Source: Azospirillum oleiclasticum
GTDB taxonomy: Bacteria > Pseudomonadota > Alphaproteobacteria > Azospirillales > Azospirillaceae
DNA: 64,000 nucleotides
NCBI RefSeq assembly: GCF_013423485.1
Contig: NZ_JABFFR010000025.1
Coordinates: forward strand, 1-64,000
Direction: 5' to 3'
This document shows positions 16,989-24,755 of this stretch, piece by piece. Positions within the stretch are counted from its first letter, which is position 1, and each line of letters begins with the position of its first letter. A program made the translations under genes and the position numbers. The notes under the pieces were generated by a model that saw nothing but the letters and a program-made list of their open reading frames with translations, had not been told where the DNA came from and searched no databases.

Positions 16989-17192
16989 TCACGCCGCACG
17001 TTGCGGGCGTTGTGGAGTTTGGAGCTGACCCAGCGGAACATCCTGCGCGGTGAAGCGGAACCCGTGCTGGCTGGCGAAACGGGCGATGTCGGCCCCGGTC
17101 GTCAGCCAGGGAGCGTTCGCCATGAGCTGCGCCATGACCACCGGATTTTCCTGCGTTTCAACCAGGAACCGGATGAACTCCCCATGCGCCAT
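16989..17192 (-). CDS. Nif11-like domain small protein, 67 residues
   Basis: ATG 17192 is preceded by GGGAGGG with good spacing; a longer frame to 17255 lacks a ribosome site. The protein begins MAHGEFIRFLVETQENPVVM and continues with TTGADIARFASQHGFRFTAQDV. This matches the Nif11 pattern (FL...D..L...L......EI...A...GF.FT..EL) seen near nitrogen-fixation genes and as leaders of ribosomally made peptides. No GG/GA cleavage site, core peptide or modifying enzyme is evident nearby. It is therefore more likely a stand-alone Nif11 protein than a peptide precursor. Confidence 0.65.
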   Translation of the reverse strand: MAHGEFIRFLVETQENPVVMAQLMANAPWLTTGADIARFASQHGFRFTAQDVPLGQLQTPQRPQRAA

Positions 17193-17305
17193 AACGCCCT
17201 CCCGATCGGATGACCCCGATGGAGGTAGAGTGCTGCACCGCCGTTGAGGCATCAATTTTCAATTTGAGAGAAAATGTATCGAAAAGGGCACCTCCGACCG
17301 GGCGG

Positions 17306-19531
17306 TCAGCCCGTCGCGGGGTCCGCCGTTGGCGCGGCCGGGTCGCGAAGGCTGCGGCCCGTCCGCTGGGCGGCCGTCTCGGCACGGCGGTCGGGGATCA
17401 GCTCGAACAGCAGCAGCGAACGCCCGCCGACCGGAAGCTCGTCGCCGCTGCGCGCGGTGGACACCTCGATGCGGGCGTCCCCCTCCGTATCGACGAGGCG
17501 CAGCCACTGGGTGCCGCCGGCGACCTTGGGCAACCGGAACGGCACCACTTCGTGATGGGCGTTGACGATCAGCAACAGGGTGCTGTCGGTTCCCGCCTTC
17601 TTGATGCCCGTCGCCTGGGCCCGCCCGTCCAGCAGCATGCCGAGGCAGCGGGCGAAGGGGTCCCCCCACTGCTCGGTCTTCTTTTCGATGCCGGCCGGGG
17701 TGATCCAGGTGACGTCCTTGACGTCCAGCTCGGCGTTGTAGGCGCCGGTCAGGAAACGGCCCCGGCGCAGCAGACGGTGGCTGCGACGCAATGCGATCAG
17801 CCGGCGCACGAAGTCGGTCAGCGCCCGTCCGTCGTCGTCGATCGCCTCCCAGTCGAACCAGGACACGGGGTTGTCCTGGCAATAGGCGTTGTTGTTGCCG
17901 TTCTGGCTGCGCGCGAACTCGTCGCCGGCCAGCAGCATGGGCGTCCCCTGCGACAGCAGAAGCGTCGCCAGCAGGTTGCGCATCTGGCGCTGCCGCAGCG
18001 CCGCCACCTCCGGATCGTCGGTCGGCCCCTCCGCACCATGGTTCCAGGACAGGTTGTGGGAGTGGCCGTCGTTGTTGCCTTCCCCGTTCGCCTCGTTGTG
18101 CTTGTGGTTGTAGGAGACGAGGTCGGCCAGGGTGAAGCCGTCATGGGCGGTGATGAAATTCACCGAGGCCCAGGGCTTGCGGCCCCGGCGGTTGAACAGG
18201 TCGGCGGACCCGGTCAGCCGTGCCGCCAGATCCGGCAGCTTGCCCTCGTCGCCCTTCCAATAGGAGCGCACGGTGTCGCGGTAGCGGTCGTTCCACTCCG
18301 CCCAACCCGGCGGGAAGCCGCCCACCTGATAGCCGCCGGGGCCGCAGTCCCACGGTTCGGCGATCAGCTTGACCTGCGACAGCACCGGATCCTGCCGGCA
18401 GGAATGGAGGAAGCCGCCGCCCTGGTCGAAGCCGTGCGGCTCCCTCCCGAGGATGGTGGCGAGGTCGAAGCGGAACCCGTCCACATGCATCTCGGTGACC
18501 CAGTAGCGCAGGCTGTCGTTGACCATCTGCAGCACGCGCGAATGGGACAGGTTCAGCGTGTTGCCGGTGCCGGTGTCGTTGATGTAGTAGCGCGGGTCGG
18601 GCGCCAGCCGGTAGTAGGATGCGTTGTCGATGCCCTTGAACGACAGCGTCGGCCCCATCTCGTTGCCTTCGGCCGTGTGGTTGTAGACCACATCCAGGAT
18701 CACCTCGATCCCGGCGTCGTGGAAGCGCGCCACCATCTCCTTGAACTCGTTGACGAAGGTGGTCGCCATGTAGCGCGGGTCGGGAGCGAAGAAACCCATG
18801 GAGTTGTAGCCCCAGTAGTTCTTCAGCCCCTTCGCCACCAGATGGCGGTCGTCGGCGAAAGCGTGGATCGGCAGCAGTTCCACCGCGGTGACGCCCAGCG
18901 AGCGGATGTAATCCACGACCGCGGCGTGCCCCAGCCCGGAGAAGGTGCCGCGTACCCGCTGCGGCACCTCCGGATGCCGCATGGTGTAGCCGCGCACATG
19001 CGTCTCGTACAGGATGGTGCTGTCCCACGGCGTGCCCAGCCGGCGGTCGGAGCCCCAGGTGAAGGCCGGGTCCACGACCATGCATTTCGGCATGCCGGCC
19101 GCGCTGTCGCGACGGTCGAAGGAGAGATCGCCGCGGGCGGCGCCAACGCGGTAGCCGAAATGCGCGTCCGACCAGCGCAGCGCCCCTACGAGCTGCTTGG
19201 CGTAGGGGTCGAGCAGCAGCTTGTTGGGGTTGAAGCGGTGGCCGGCCGCCGGATCATAAGGGCCGTGCACCCGGTAGCCGTAGACGGTGCCCGGTCGCGC
19301 GTCCGGCAGATAGCCGTGCCAAACCTCGTCGGTGTATTCCGGCAGCTCGATCCGCTCCAACTCCCGCCGGCCTTCCTGGTCGAAGAGGCACAGCTCCACC
19401 TTGGTGGCGTTGGCGGAAAACAGCGCGAAGTTGCTGCCCAGCCCGTCCCAATTGGCCCCAAGCGGATAGGGCATCCCCTCACGGATGCGCGAACGGCGGA
19501 GGATCCGCGGCGCGGACGGCGGCTTCTTCAC
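17306..19531 (-). CDS. glgX: Glycogen debranching enzyme GlgX (isoamylase family GH13)
   Basis: I place the start at GTG 19531 (GAGG 6 nt upstream), giving 741 residues and keeping the conserved SRIREGMPYPLGA segment. A CBM48 domain comes first (NFALFSANATKVELCLFD), then the GH13 barrel: DVVYNHTAEG, GFRFDLA (nucleophile Asp), IAEPWD (acid/base Glu) and TAHDGFTL (transition-state Asp). It hydrolyses alpha-1,6 branches of phosphorylase-limit glycogen. No other glycogen genes are in the window. It is divergent from the FkbM methyltransferase gene. Confidence 0.93.
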   Translation of the reverse strand: MKKPPSAPRILRRSRIREGMPYPLGANWDGLGSNFALFSANATKVELCLFDQEGRRELERIELPEYTDEVWHGYLPDARPGTVYGYRVHGPYDPAAGHRFNPNKLLLDPYAKQLVGALRWSDAHFGYRVGAARGDLSFDRRDSAAGMPKCMVVDPAFTWGSDRRLGTPWDSTILYETHVRGYTMRHPEVPQRVRGTFSGLGHAAVVDYIRSLGVTAVELLPIHAFADDRHLVAKGLKNYWGYNSMGFFAPDPRYMATTFVNEFKEMVARFHDAGIEVILDVVYNHTAEGNEMGPTLSFKGIDNASYYRLAPDPRYYINDTGTGNTLNLSHSRVLQMVNDSLRYWVTEMHVDGFRFDLATILGREPHGFDQGGGFLHSCRQDPVLSQVKLIAEPWDCGPGGYQVGGFPPGWAEWNDRYRDTVRSYWKGDEGKLPDLAARLTGSADLFNRRGRKPWASVNFITAHDGFTLADLVSYNHKHNEANGEGNNDGHSHNLSWNHGAEGPTDDPEVAALRQRQMRNLLATLLLSQGTPMLLAGDEFARSQNGNNNAYCQDNPVSWFDWEAIDDDGRALTDFVRRLIALRRSHRLLRRGRFLTGAYNAELDVKDVTWITPAGIEKKTEQWGDPFARCLGMLLDGRAQATGIKKAGTDSTLLLIVNAHHEVVPFRLPKVAGGTQWLRLVDTEGDARIEVSTARSGDELPVGGRSLLLFELIPDRRAETAAQRTGRSLRDPAAPTADPATG

Positions 19532-19823
19532 GGACGACCTCGGCGGTGGCGGCGGCGGTGGTTGCGGCGGGGCGGTAGGAGAACGCCGCGGCCGGTGCGA
19601 ATGGTCCGCCGCACTATCGGGGCTTGTGAACCGCCGCCATGTCCGCAAACCTCGCCGAAGACCGTTCTGGAGCGGCGCGAACCCTGCCACATCGCGGCCG
19701 GGGAGTCGAACGGCTCCTGGGCGCCGGCCGTTCTGCGACCGCCGTACGGTTGCCGATCCACCGCAGCGGCGCTATGAGTTGCCTGCGCAGTCGTGGCAAC
19801 CTGATGTTTGGACGGATTTCCCT

Positions 19824-20672
19824 ATGCCCGTCATTCCCATCAATTTGGATATCGGCAATAGAAATCTCCAGATCGCTCTCGATCTCGATGAATGCTACAG
19901 CAATGAAAAGATCATTATTTCCTATCTCTGCAACGGCCACTTCTACGAGCCTGATGTCTCTCTGGCCCTGACACGGCTGGTCGGGGAAGGCGATGCGGTG
20001 GTGGACGTCGGGGCGAACGCGGGATTCTTCACCACCGTCATGGGCGTGCTCGCCGGGCCGTCGGGACGGGTGCTCAGCATCGAACCGGATGCCCACAACC
20101 TGTCGCGCCTGCGCAACAACATCTCCCTCAATCAGTTCGGCCATGTGACGGTTTTCGAGCGGCCGGTCACCGACAAGGAGGGCGAGGTCACCTTCTTCAT
20201 CAACAGCGACAACAGCGGCGGCAACGCCCTGTGGGATCCCGCCCGCTTTCCGGGCAATCAGAAATCCCAGGCCAACCCCATCGCCCGAACGATGGGGGCG
20301 ACGACGCTGGAGCGTGCGGTGGCCGACACCGGGCTCGCACCGCCCAAGCTGATCAAGATCGACACCGAAGGGGCCGAGCAGCGGATCCTGGAGGGAGCCG
20401 GCAGCCTGATCCGGAACCGTGCGGTTCCCTTCGTGATCGCCGAGCTGCACGAATTCGGTCTGCACCAGATGGGCTGTTCGCAGGCGAGCCTGCGCGCACT
20501 GATGGAAGCGAACGGCTATTCGACCTTCCTGCTCTACCCGAACGGAGCCCTGCCCAAGCTGATCCCGCCCGGCACCATGATCCGCACGCCTTGCTTCGTG
20601 AACCTGCTGTTCAGCACGGTCGAGAAGGTCGGCGCTCATTGGCCCGAAGAACCGTACGAACTGAAGCTGTAG
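19824..20672 (+). CDS. FkbM family methyltransferase
   Basis: From ATG 19824 the protein is 282 residues. The frame is open further upstream, but that part overlaps the glgX start and has no domain. It shows DVGANAGFFTTVMGVL (SAM motif I), IEPDAHNLSRLRNNI and the FkbM hallmark IKIDTEGAEQRILEGA, followed by VPFVIAELHEF. FkbM enzymes O-methylate sugars or small molecules. The gene stands alone between glgX and the antiporter, so the substrate is not indicated. Confidence 0.88.
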   Translation: MPVIPINLDIGNRNLQIALDLDECYSNEKIIISYLCNGHFYEPDVSLALTRLVGEGDAVVDVGANAGFFTTVMGVLAGPSGRVLSIEPDAHNLSRLRNNISLNQFGHVTVFERPVTDKEGEVTFFINSDNSGGNALWDPARFPGNQKSQANPIARTMGATTLERAVADTGLAPPKLIKIDTEGAEQRILEGAGSLIRNRAVPFVIAELHEFGLHQMGCSQASLRALMEANGYSTFLLYPNGALPKLIPPGTMIRTPCFVNLLFSTVEKVGAHWPEEPYELKL

Positions 20673-20932
20673 GCCGCAAGGTCACGCGCCCGGCGCCTAC
20701 AAACACAATGCCGGCCGCCGGCACCGTATCCCGAAAGTTCGCTACACGGTGACGATCCGACCGACTTATGAGGCCGGGACGCTGGCGGTTGCCCCTCGTG
20801 CCGACGCGCTCCACGGCCGGGCCCAGCCCTTCGGCCAGAACCCATCCAACACAGCGCGGCCGGATGGGCCGGCAGCGCGCCTCGGGCTACAACGCCAGAG
20901 CCGGGGCGTAAGGAGCGATGAGCCGAGAAATA

Positions 20933-20957
20933 GGAAGGGCGCGGCCTTTCCGTTTTT
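20933..20957 (+). terminator. Putative intrinsic terminator
   Basis: GGAAGGGC-GCG-GCCTTTCC forms an 8-bp stem with one G-U pair, followed by GTTTTTCC. It lies 260 bp after the FkbM gene and 75 bp before the antiporter start. The rest of the 20673-21030 gap shows no gene that I can support. Confidence 0.5.
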
Positions 20958-21030
20958 CCTGCGAGCTTGCGGAATGCGATAGTTCGGCGCGCCCGCCCGA
21001 AGCTCCACTGCCCCGAACACGGATTCCCTG

Positions 21031-22776
21031 ATGCCGCACGATGTTCCGCTGATCGCCACCGTCGCCGTCGCCTTTGTTCTCGCCTTCGCCTTCGGTTATG
21101 CGGCGGACCGGCTGCGGATGCCGCCGCTGGTCGGCTATCTGCTGGCGGGGGTCGCGGTCGGCCCCTTCACGCCGGGGTTCGAGGCGGACATGGCGCTCGC
21201 CGGCCAGTTGGCGGAGATGGGTGTCATCCTGCTGATGTTCGGTGTCGGCCTGCATTTCTCCGCGTCCGATCTGCTGGCGGTGAAGGGGGTCGCCATCCCC
21301 GGTGCGGTCGGGCAGATCGTTCTCGCCACGCTTCTGGGTGTCGGGCTGGCGTCCCTGTGGGGCTGGGGACTGGGGGCCGGGCTGGTGTTCGGGCTGAGCC
21401 TGTCGGTGGCGAGCACGGTGGTCCTGCTGAAGGCGCTGGAGGAGCGCAACCTGCTCAACTCCGCGGAGGGCAGGGTAGCGGTGGGCTGGCTGATCGTCGA
21501 GGATTTGGCGATGGTGCTGGCGCTCGTCCTGCTCCCCGCCTTCTCGGTTGCGCTCGGGGGGAACGCACCGGGTGCCGACGGGCATGGACATGGTGCCGGC
21601 GGGCCGATCTGGCTGACGCTCGCCCTCACGCTCGGCAAGGTGGGGGCCTTCGCCGCGCTTGCGATGATCTTCGGCCCACGGGTGGTGCCCTTCATCCTGG
21701 CGAAGGTCGCGCGCACCGGCTCGCGCGAGCTGTTCACCCTGTCGGTGCTCGCCATCGCCATCGGCATCGCCTACGGCTCCGCCGTGATCTTCGGTGTATC
21801 CTTCGCGCTTGGCGCCTTCTTCGCCGGCGTCGTGCTGAACGAATCGCGCTTCAGCCACAAGGCCGCGACCGAATCGATGCCGCTCCAGGACGCCTTCTCC
21901 GTCCTGTTCTTCGTGTCCGTCGGCATGCTGTTCGACCCGACCATCCTCGTCCGCGACCCGCTGGCGGTGTTTGCGGTGGTCCTGCTGATCGTCGTCGGCA
22001 AGTCGCTGATCGCCTTCGCCATCGTGCTGCTGCTGCGCTACCCGGTCTTCATGGGGCTGGCGGTATCGGCGAGCCTCGCGCAGATCGGCGAGTTCTCCTT
22101 CATCCTGGCCGGGCTCGGCATGTCGCTGGGGCTGCTGCCGGCCGAAGGCCGCGACCTCATCCTGGCCGGCGCCCTCCTGTCGATCACCCTGAATCCGCTC
22201 GTGTTCCTGGCGGTGGACCTCATCCGCAAGCGGATCAACGCGAGCCGCCCCGCCGGAGCGCTGCCCTACGGTGCGGAAAAGTTCGAGCAGCTCCAGGGCA
22301 GCCTGGCCGAGGCCAAGCGCCTGGGGGAGGAGCGCGAGCACGCGCACGAGCTGCGGATCCAGGCGCTGACCAGCGCCTTCCCGGTCCTGTCCATGCTCGA
22401 CGCCCACGATCAGGAGCGGCTGCTCCTGCTGTTCAAACCGAAGACGGCCTCGCCCGGCGAGCGTGTGATCCGCAGGGGCGACCGGGCGACCGAAATGTAT
22501 TTCATATCCTCCGGCGCTGTGGAGGTGCTGGCCGGCGGCCGGACCATCCGGCTGGAGGCGGGCTCGCTGTTCGGCGAGATGGCGCTGCTGAGCGGACGGC
22601 GGCGCAACGCCGACATCTCCGCCGTGGATTACTGCAAGTTCCTGGTGCTGGAGCGGCGCGACTTCAACCAGTTCACCGCCCGCTACCCGGCGCTCCGATC
22701 CGCCTTCATCGACATGGCCAACGAACGGCGCCGAATGAACGAAGGCAGTGCCGAGGAGGCGGCCGAATCGGTGTGA
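21031..22776 (+). CDS. CPA2-type monovalent cation:proton antiporter with C-terminal cyclic-nucleotide-binding domain
   Basis: This is a 581-residue protein. Residues 1 to about 400 contain around 12-13 hydrophobic helices with KefB/YbaL-like motifs (PPLVGYLLAGVAVGPF, SVASTVVLLKALEE, GWLIVEDLAMV, FALGAFFAGVVLNES). Instead of the usual Rossmann TrkA-N domain, the C-terminus (about 450-560) is a cAMP/cGMP-binding-type fold (GERVIRRGDRATEMYFISSGAVEV, then GSLFGEMALLSGRRRNADI). The conserved FGEMALL and arginine region is present, so ligand binding is plausible. Expected role: potassium or sodium/proton exchange at the inner membrane, gated by a nucleotide rather than by NAD(H) or glutathione. 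Confidence 0.88.
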   Translation: MPHDVPLIATVAVAFVLAFAFGYAADRLRMPPLVGYLLAGVAVGPFTPGFEADMALAGQLAEMGVILLMFGVGLHFSASDLLAVKGVAIPGAVGQIVLATLLGVGLASLWGWGLGAGLVFGLSLSVASTVVLLKALEERNLLNSAEGRVAVGWLIVEDLAMVLALVLLPAFSVALGGNAPGADGHGHGAGGPIWLTLALTLGKVGAFAALAMIFGPRVVPFILAKVARTGSRELFTLSVLAIAIGIAYGSAVIFGVSFALGAFFAGVVLNESRFSHKAATESMPLQDAFSVLFFVSVGMLFDPTILVRDPLAVFAVVLLIVVGKSLIAFAIVLLLRYPVFMGLAVSASLAQIGEFSFILAGLGMSLGLLPAEGRDLILAGALLSITLNPLVFLAVDLIRKRINASRPAGALPYGAEKFEQLQGSLAEAKRLGEEREHAHELRIQALTSAFPVLSMLDAHDQERLLLLFKPKTASPGERVIRRGDRATEMYFISSGAVEVLAGGRTIRLEAGSLFGEMALLSGRRRNADISAVDYCKFLVLERRDFNQFTARYPALRSAFIDMANERRRMNEGSAEEAAESV

Positions 22777-22945
22777 CCGCACGGCGGCGGCGCTCTGGGC
22801 GCGTGGGGGCCGCCACGGATGAGGCCGTCGCGAAATCCGTGCTCCATGCACAGCCGTACGGCGGTGTCTTAACCGGTCATACACCATGCAGGTGCCATCA
22901 TGGCTGCCAAGGCCGCCCTGCCGGATCAACAAGGATCGCCTGTGA

Positions 22946-23791
22946 ATGCCCTCTATTGTTCTCCTCGTCGGTGATAAGGGTGGCATCGGGAAATCGACAT
23001 GGGCGCGTGCGTTTGCCGACCTGTGCCGGGCGAGCGGCGTGAAGGTGGGGCTGTTCGACGGTGACTGGTCCTGCCGCAGCCTGTTCCGGATGTTCTGTGA
23101 ATGGTCGCCGGACGGCACCGTGATCCCGCTGGAGAGACAGAATCCGCGCACCGGCTGCGTCCTTTACGACCTTCGTCACCGTGATCTCGGCCGGGACCTG
23201 CTGCTGGACAGCATGGGTCTGCGCGGAATCGACATCTTCCTGCATGACCTGCCCAGCGGTTTCCGGAGCGATCTGGTGAACGTGATGGGCATTCCCCAGG
23301 TCGGCCGCGCCATCGCCGAGTTCGTGCGCAGTTGCCAGGGCATCGGGGTGCGGCCGGTGTTCGTGGCGCCGCTCACGGCGAACTGGACCACCCATCAGAC
23401 CGCGGTATGGCTGGCGGAGAACGCTCCCGCGCCGGCGGCGGTCCTTGCCGTTCGCAACGAACAGTACGGCGAGTCGGCCTTCGCCGTGTGGCGGTCCGGC
23501 GACCGCGAGCGCTTCCTGCAGGCCGGAGGCATCGAGATCGCCATGCCGAACCTGGAAGCCCAGACGTTCCTGAACAGCGACGTTCTTGCCTCCCGCTTCA
23601 GCGCGCTTGCCGGCAGCGACAAGGTCTCGATGGCCGACCGCATGCGCATCGGCTCCTGGCTGCGGCGCTTCGCGGATGAGGTGCGTCCTCTGGCGTCGGT
23701 CTTCGGTGTGGAGCGATGGCCATCCTCCGGCCCTCTGGCCGGGGGTGAGGCCCCGCCGGTGGTCGAGGTGGCCGCCGGGGGCCAGCGCTGA
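22946..23791 (+). CDS. ParA/MinD-like P-loop ATPase
   Basis: This 281-residue protein has a deviant Walker A motif, KGGIGKST (residues 11-18), and LFDGDWSCRS as the A' region; IFLHDLPSGF is in the Walker B position. The partners of a segregation locus (ParB, parS) are not seen. Instead the gene heads a tight operon: 16 bp to the next gene, 33 bp to the type I ABC exporter, then an overlap to the HlyD gene. ParA-like ATPases position or assemble other complexes, so a role in placing this secretion system is a reasonable inference. The C-terminal tail is Pro/Gly-rich. Confidence 0.82.
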   Translation: MPSIVLLVGDKGGIGKSTWARAFADLCRASGVKVGLFDGDWSCRSLFRMFCEWSPDGTVIPLERQNPRTGCVLYDLRHRDLGRDLLLDSMGLRGIDIFLHDLPSGFRSDLVNVMGIPQVGRAIAEFVRSCQGIGVRPVFVAPLTANWTTHQTAVWLAENAPAPAAVLAVRNEQYGESAFAVWRSGDRERFLQAGGIEIAMPNLEAQTFLNSDVLASRFSALAGSDKVSMADRMRIGSWLRRFADEVRPLASVFGVERWPSSGPLAGGEAPPVVEVAAGGQR

Positions 23792-23807
23792 TACCGGTGC
23801 AGGTCCG

Positions 23808-24722
23808 ATGACGCAGGATAGCGAACCCCCTCCGCAGTTGGATGTGCGGCGCGCCTTGGACGCGAACCGGCGGGTCGACGAGGCCGTTTCCGCCCTCGAG
23901 GGGGCGCTCTGGCGAACTCCGCCGACGGTTCAGGCACAGGTTCCGACACAGGTTCCGACACAGATTCCGACAAGGACTCCGGCTTCCGCGCCGATGCGCC
24001 CGGCGTTGGCGCTGACCGGAACGATGGTCCCGTTCAGGCCGTCTCCCCGGCTGGTGCCTAAGGCGGCGCCCGTGGAAGCGCCGGCACCCGACCCCGCACC
24101 ACCGGCACCCGCCACGCGACCCGAGCAACTCGCCGATATCGGCCGCGCGCTGGACGAGGAGGATGCGGACCTTCGACGGCGGCGCACCGCGCTGTTGGAG
24201 GGGGCGGTCTTCACGCTGCCCTGGGATCCGAATCCGCGGCCTGTTCTCGCTGCCGCTGGAGATGGCACCTTGCACCGTGTCGCCGACGAGGAACTCAGGG
24301 ACGTCATCCAACCCCATTGGCGTGCCCTGCTTGAGCGCGCCGCAGCGGCATCGGCGGATTTGGCCGCCGCGGGAACCGCGGTGGAGCGCATGCCGGGTTG
24401 GAAGCGGCTGTGGTCCGGTCGCGCGATGTTGAGGGCCGCGGAACAGGCGGACGTGGCGGCGCGCGAGGCGGTGGAGGCTGCCGAGCTCATCTGGAACAGC
24501 GCGTCCATCCTTGACCGGCGGAACCAGATGCGGACGATCGCCGACCGGGCGGTCGCGACGGCCGCGGCCGCGGTCGACGGTGTACCGGCCATCGACCGAG
24601 CCCTGGCCGAGTTGGCCGATTGCCGCGCCCGGCTCGCCGACCTGCGCCGGCGCGGCATGTCGTCGCTGGAGCGACGCCCCGGGGAAACCCGGACGCAGGC
24701 GCTGCTTCGCACCGCCGGTTGA
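23808..24722 (+). CDS. Unknown protein of the type I secretion operon, 304 residues
   Basis: From ATG 23808 the protein has a short helical N-terminus (VDEAVSALEGALW) and a low-complexity linker of repeated VPTQ units (about 42-54). A Pro/Ala-rich stretch follows to about residue 105, then a long helical C-terminal region (LRAAEQADVAAREAVEAAEL and similar). There is no membrane segment or signal peptide. It lies between the ParA-like ATPase and the ABC exporter genes and is probably a partner or cargo linker of that ATPase. I do not recognise the family. Confidence 0.7.
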   Translation: MTQDSEPPPQLDVRRALDANRRVDEAVSALEGALWRTPPTVQAQVPTQVPTQIPTRTPASAPMRPALALTGTMVPFRPSPRLVPKAAPVEAPAPDPAPPAPATRPEQLADIGRALDEEDADLRRRRTALLEGAVFTLPWDPNPRPVLAAAGDGTLHRVADEELRDVIQPHWRALLERAAAASADLAAAGTAVERMPGWKRLWSGRAMLRAAEQADVAAREAVEAAELIWNSASILDRRNQMRTIADRAVATAAAAVDGVPAIDRALAELADCRARLADLRRRGMSSLERRPGETRTQALLRTAG

Positions 24723-24755
24723 GCATCCTGTCCAACCTCCGGAGACGCAAGCCCC

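Noticed and set aside
17210..19777. An 855-codon plus-strand frame over glgX
   Set aside because: glgX on the minus strand has all catalytic motifs; the opposite frame is a GC-content artefact.
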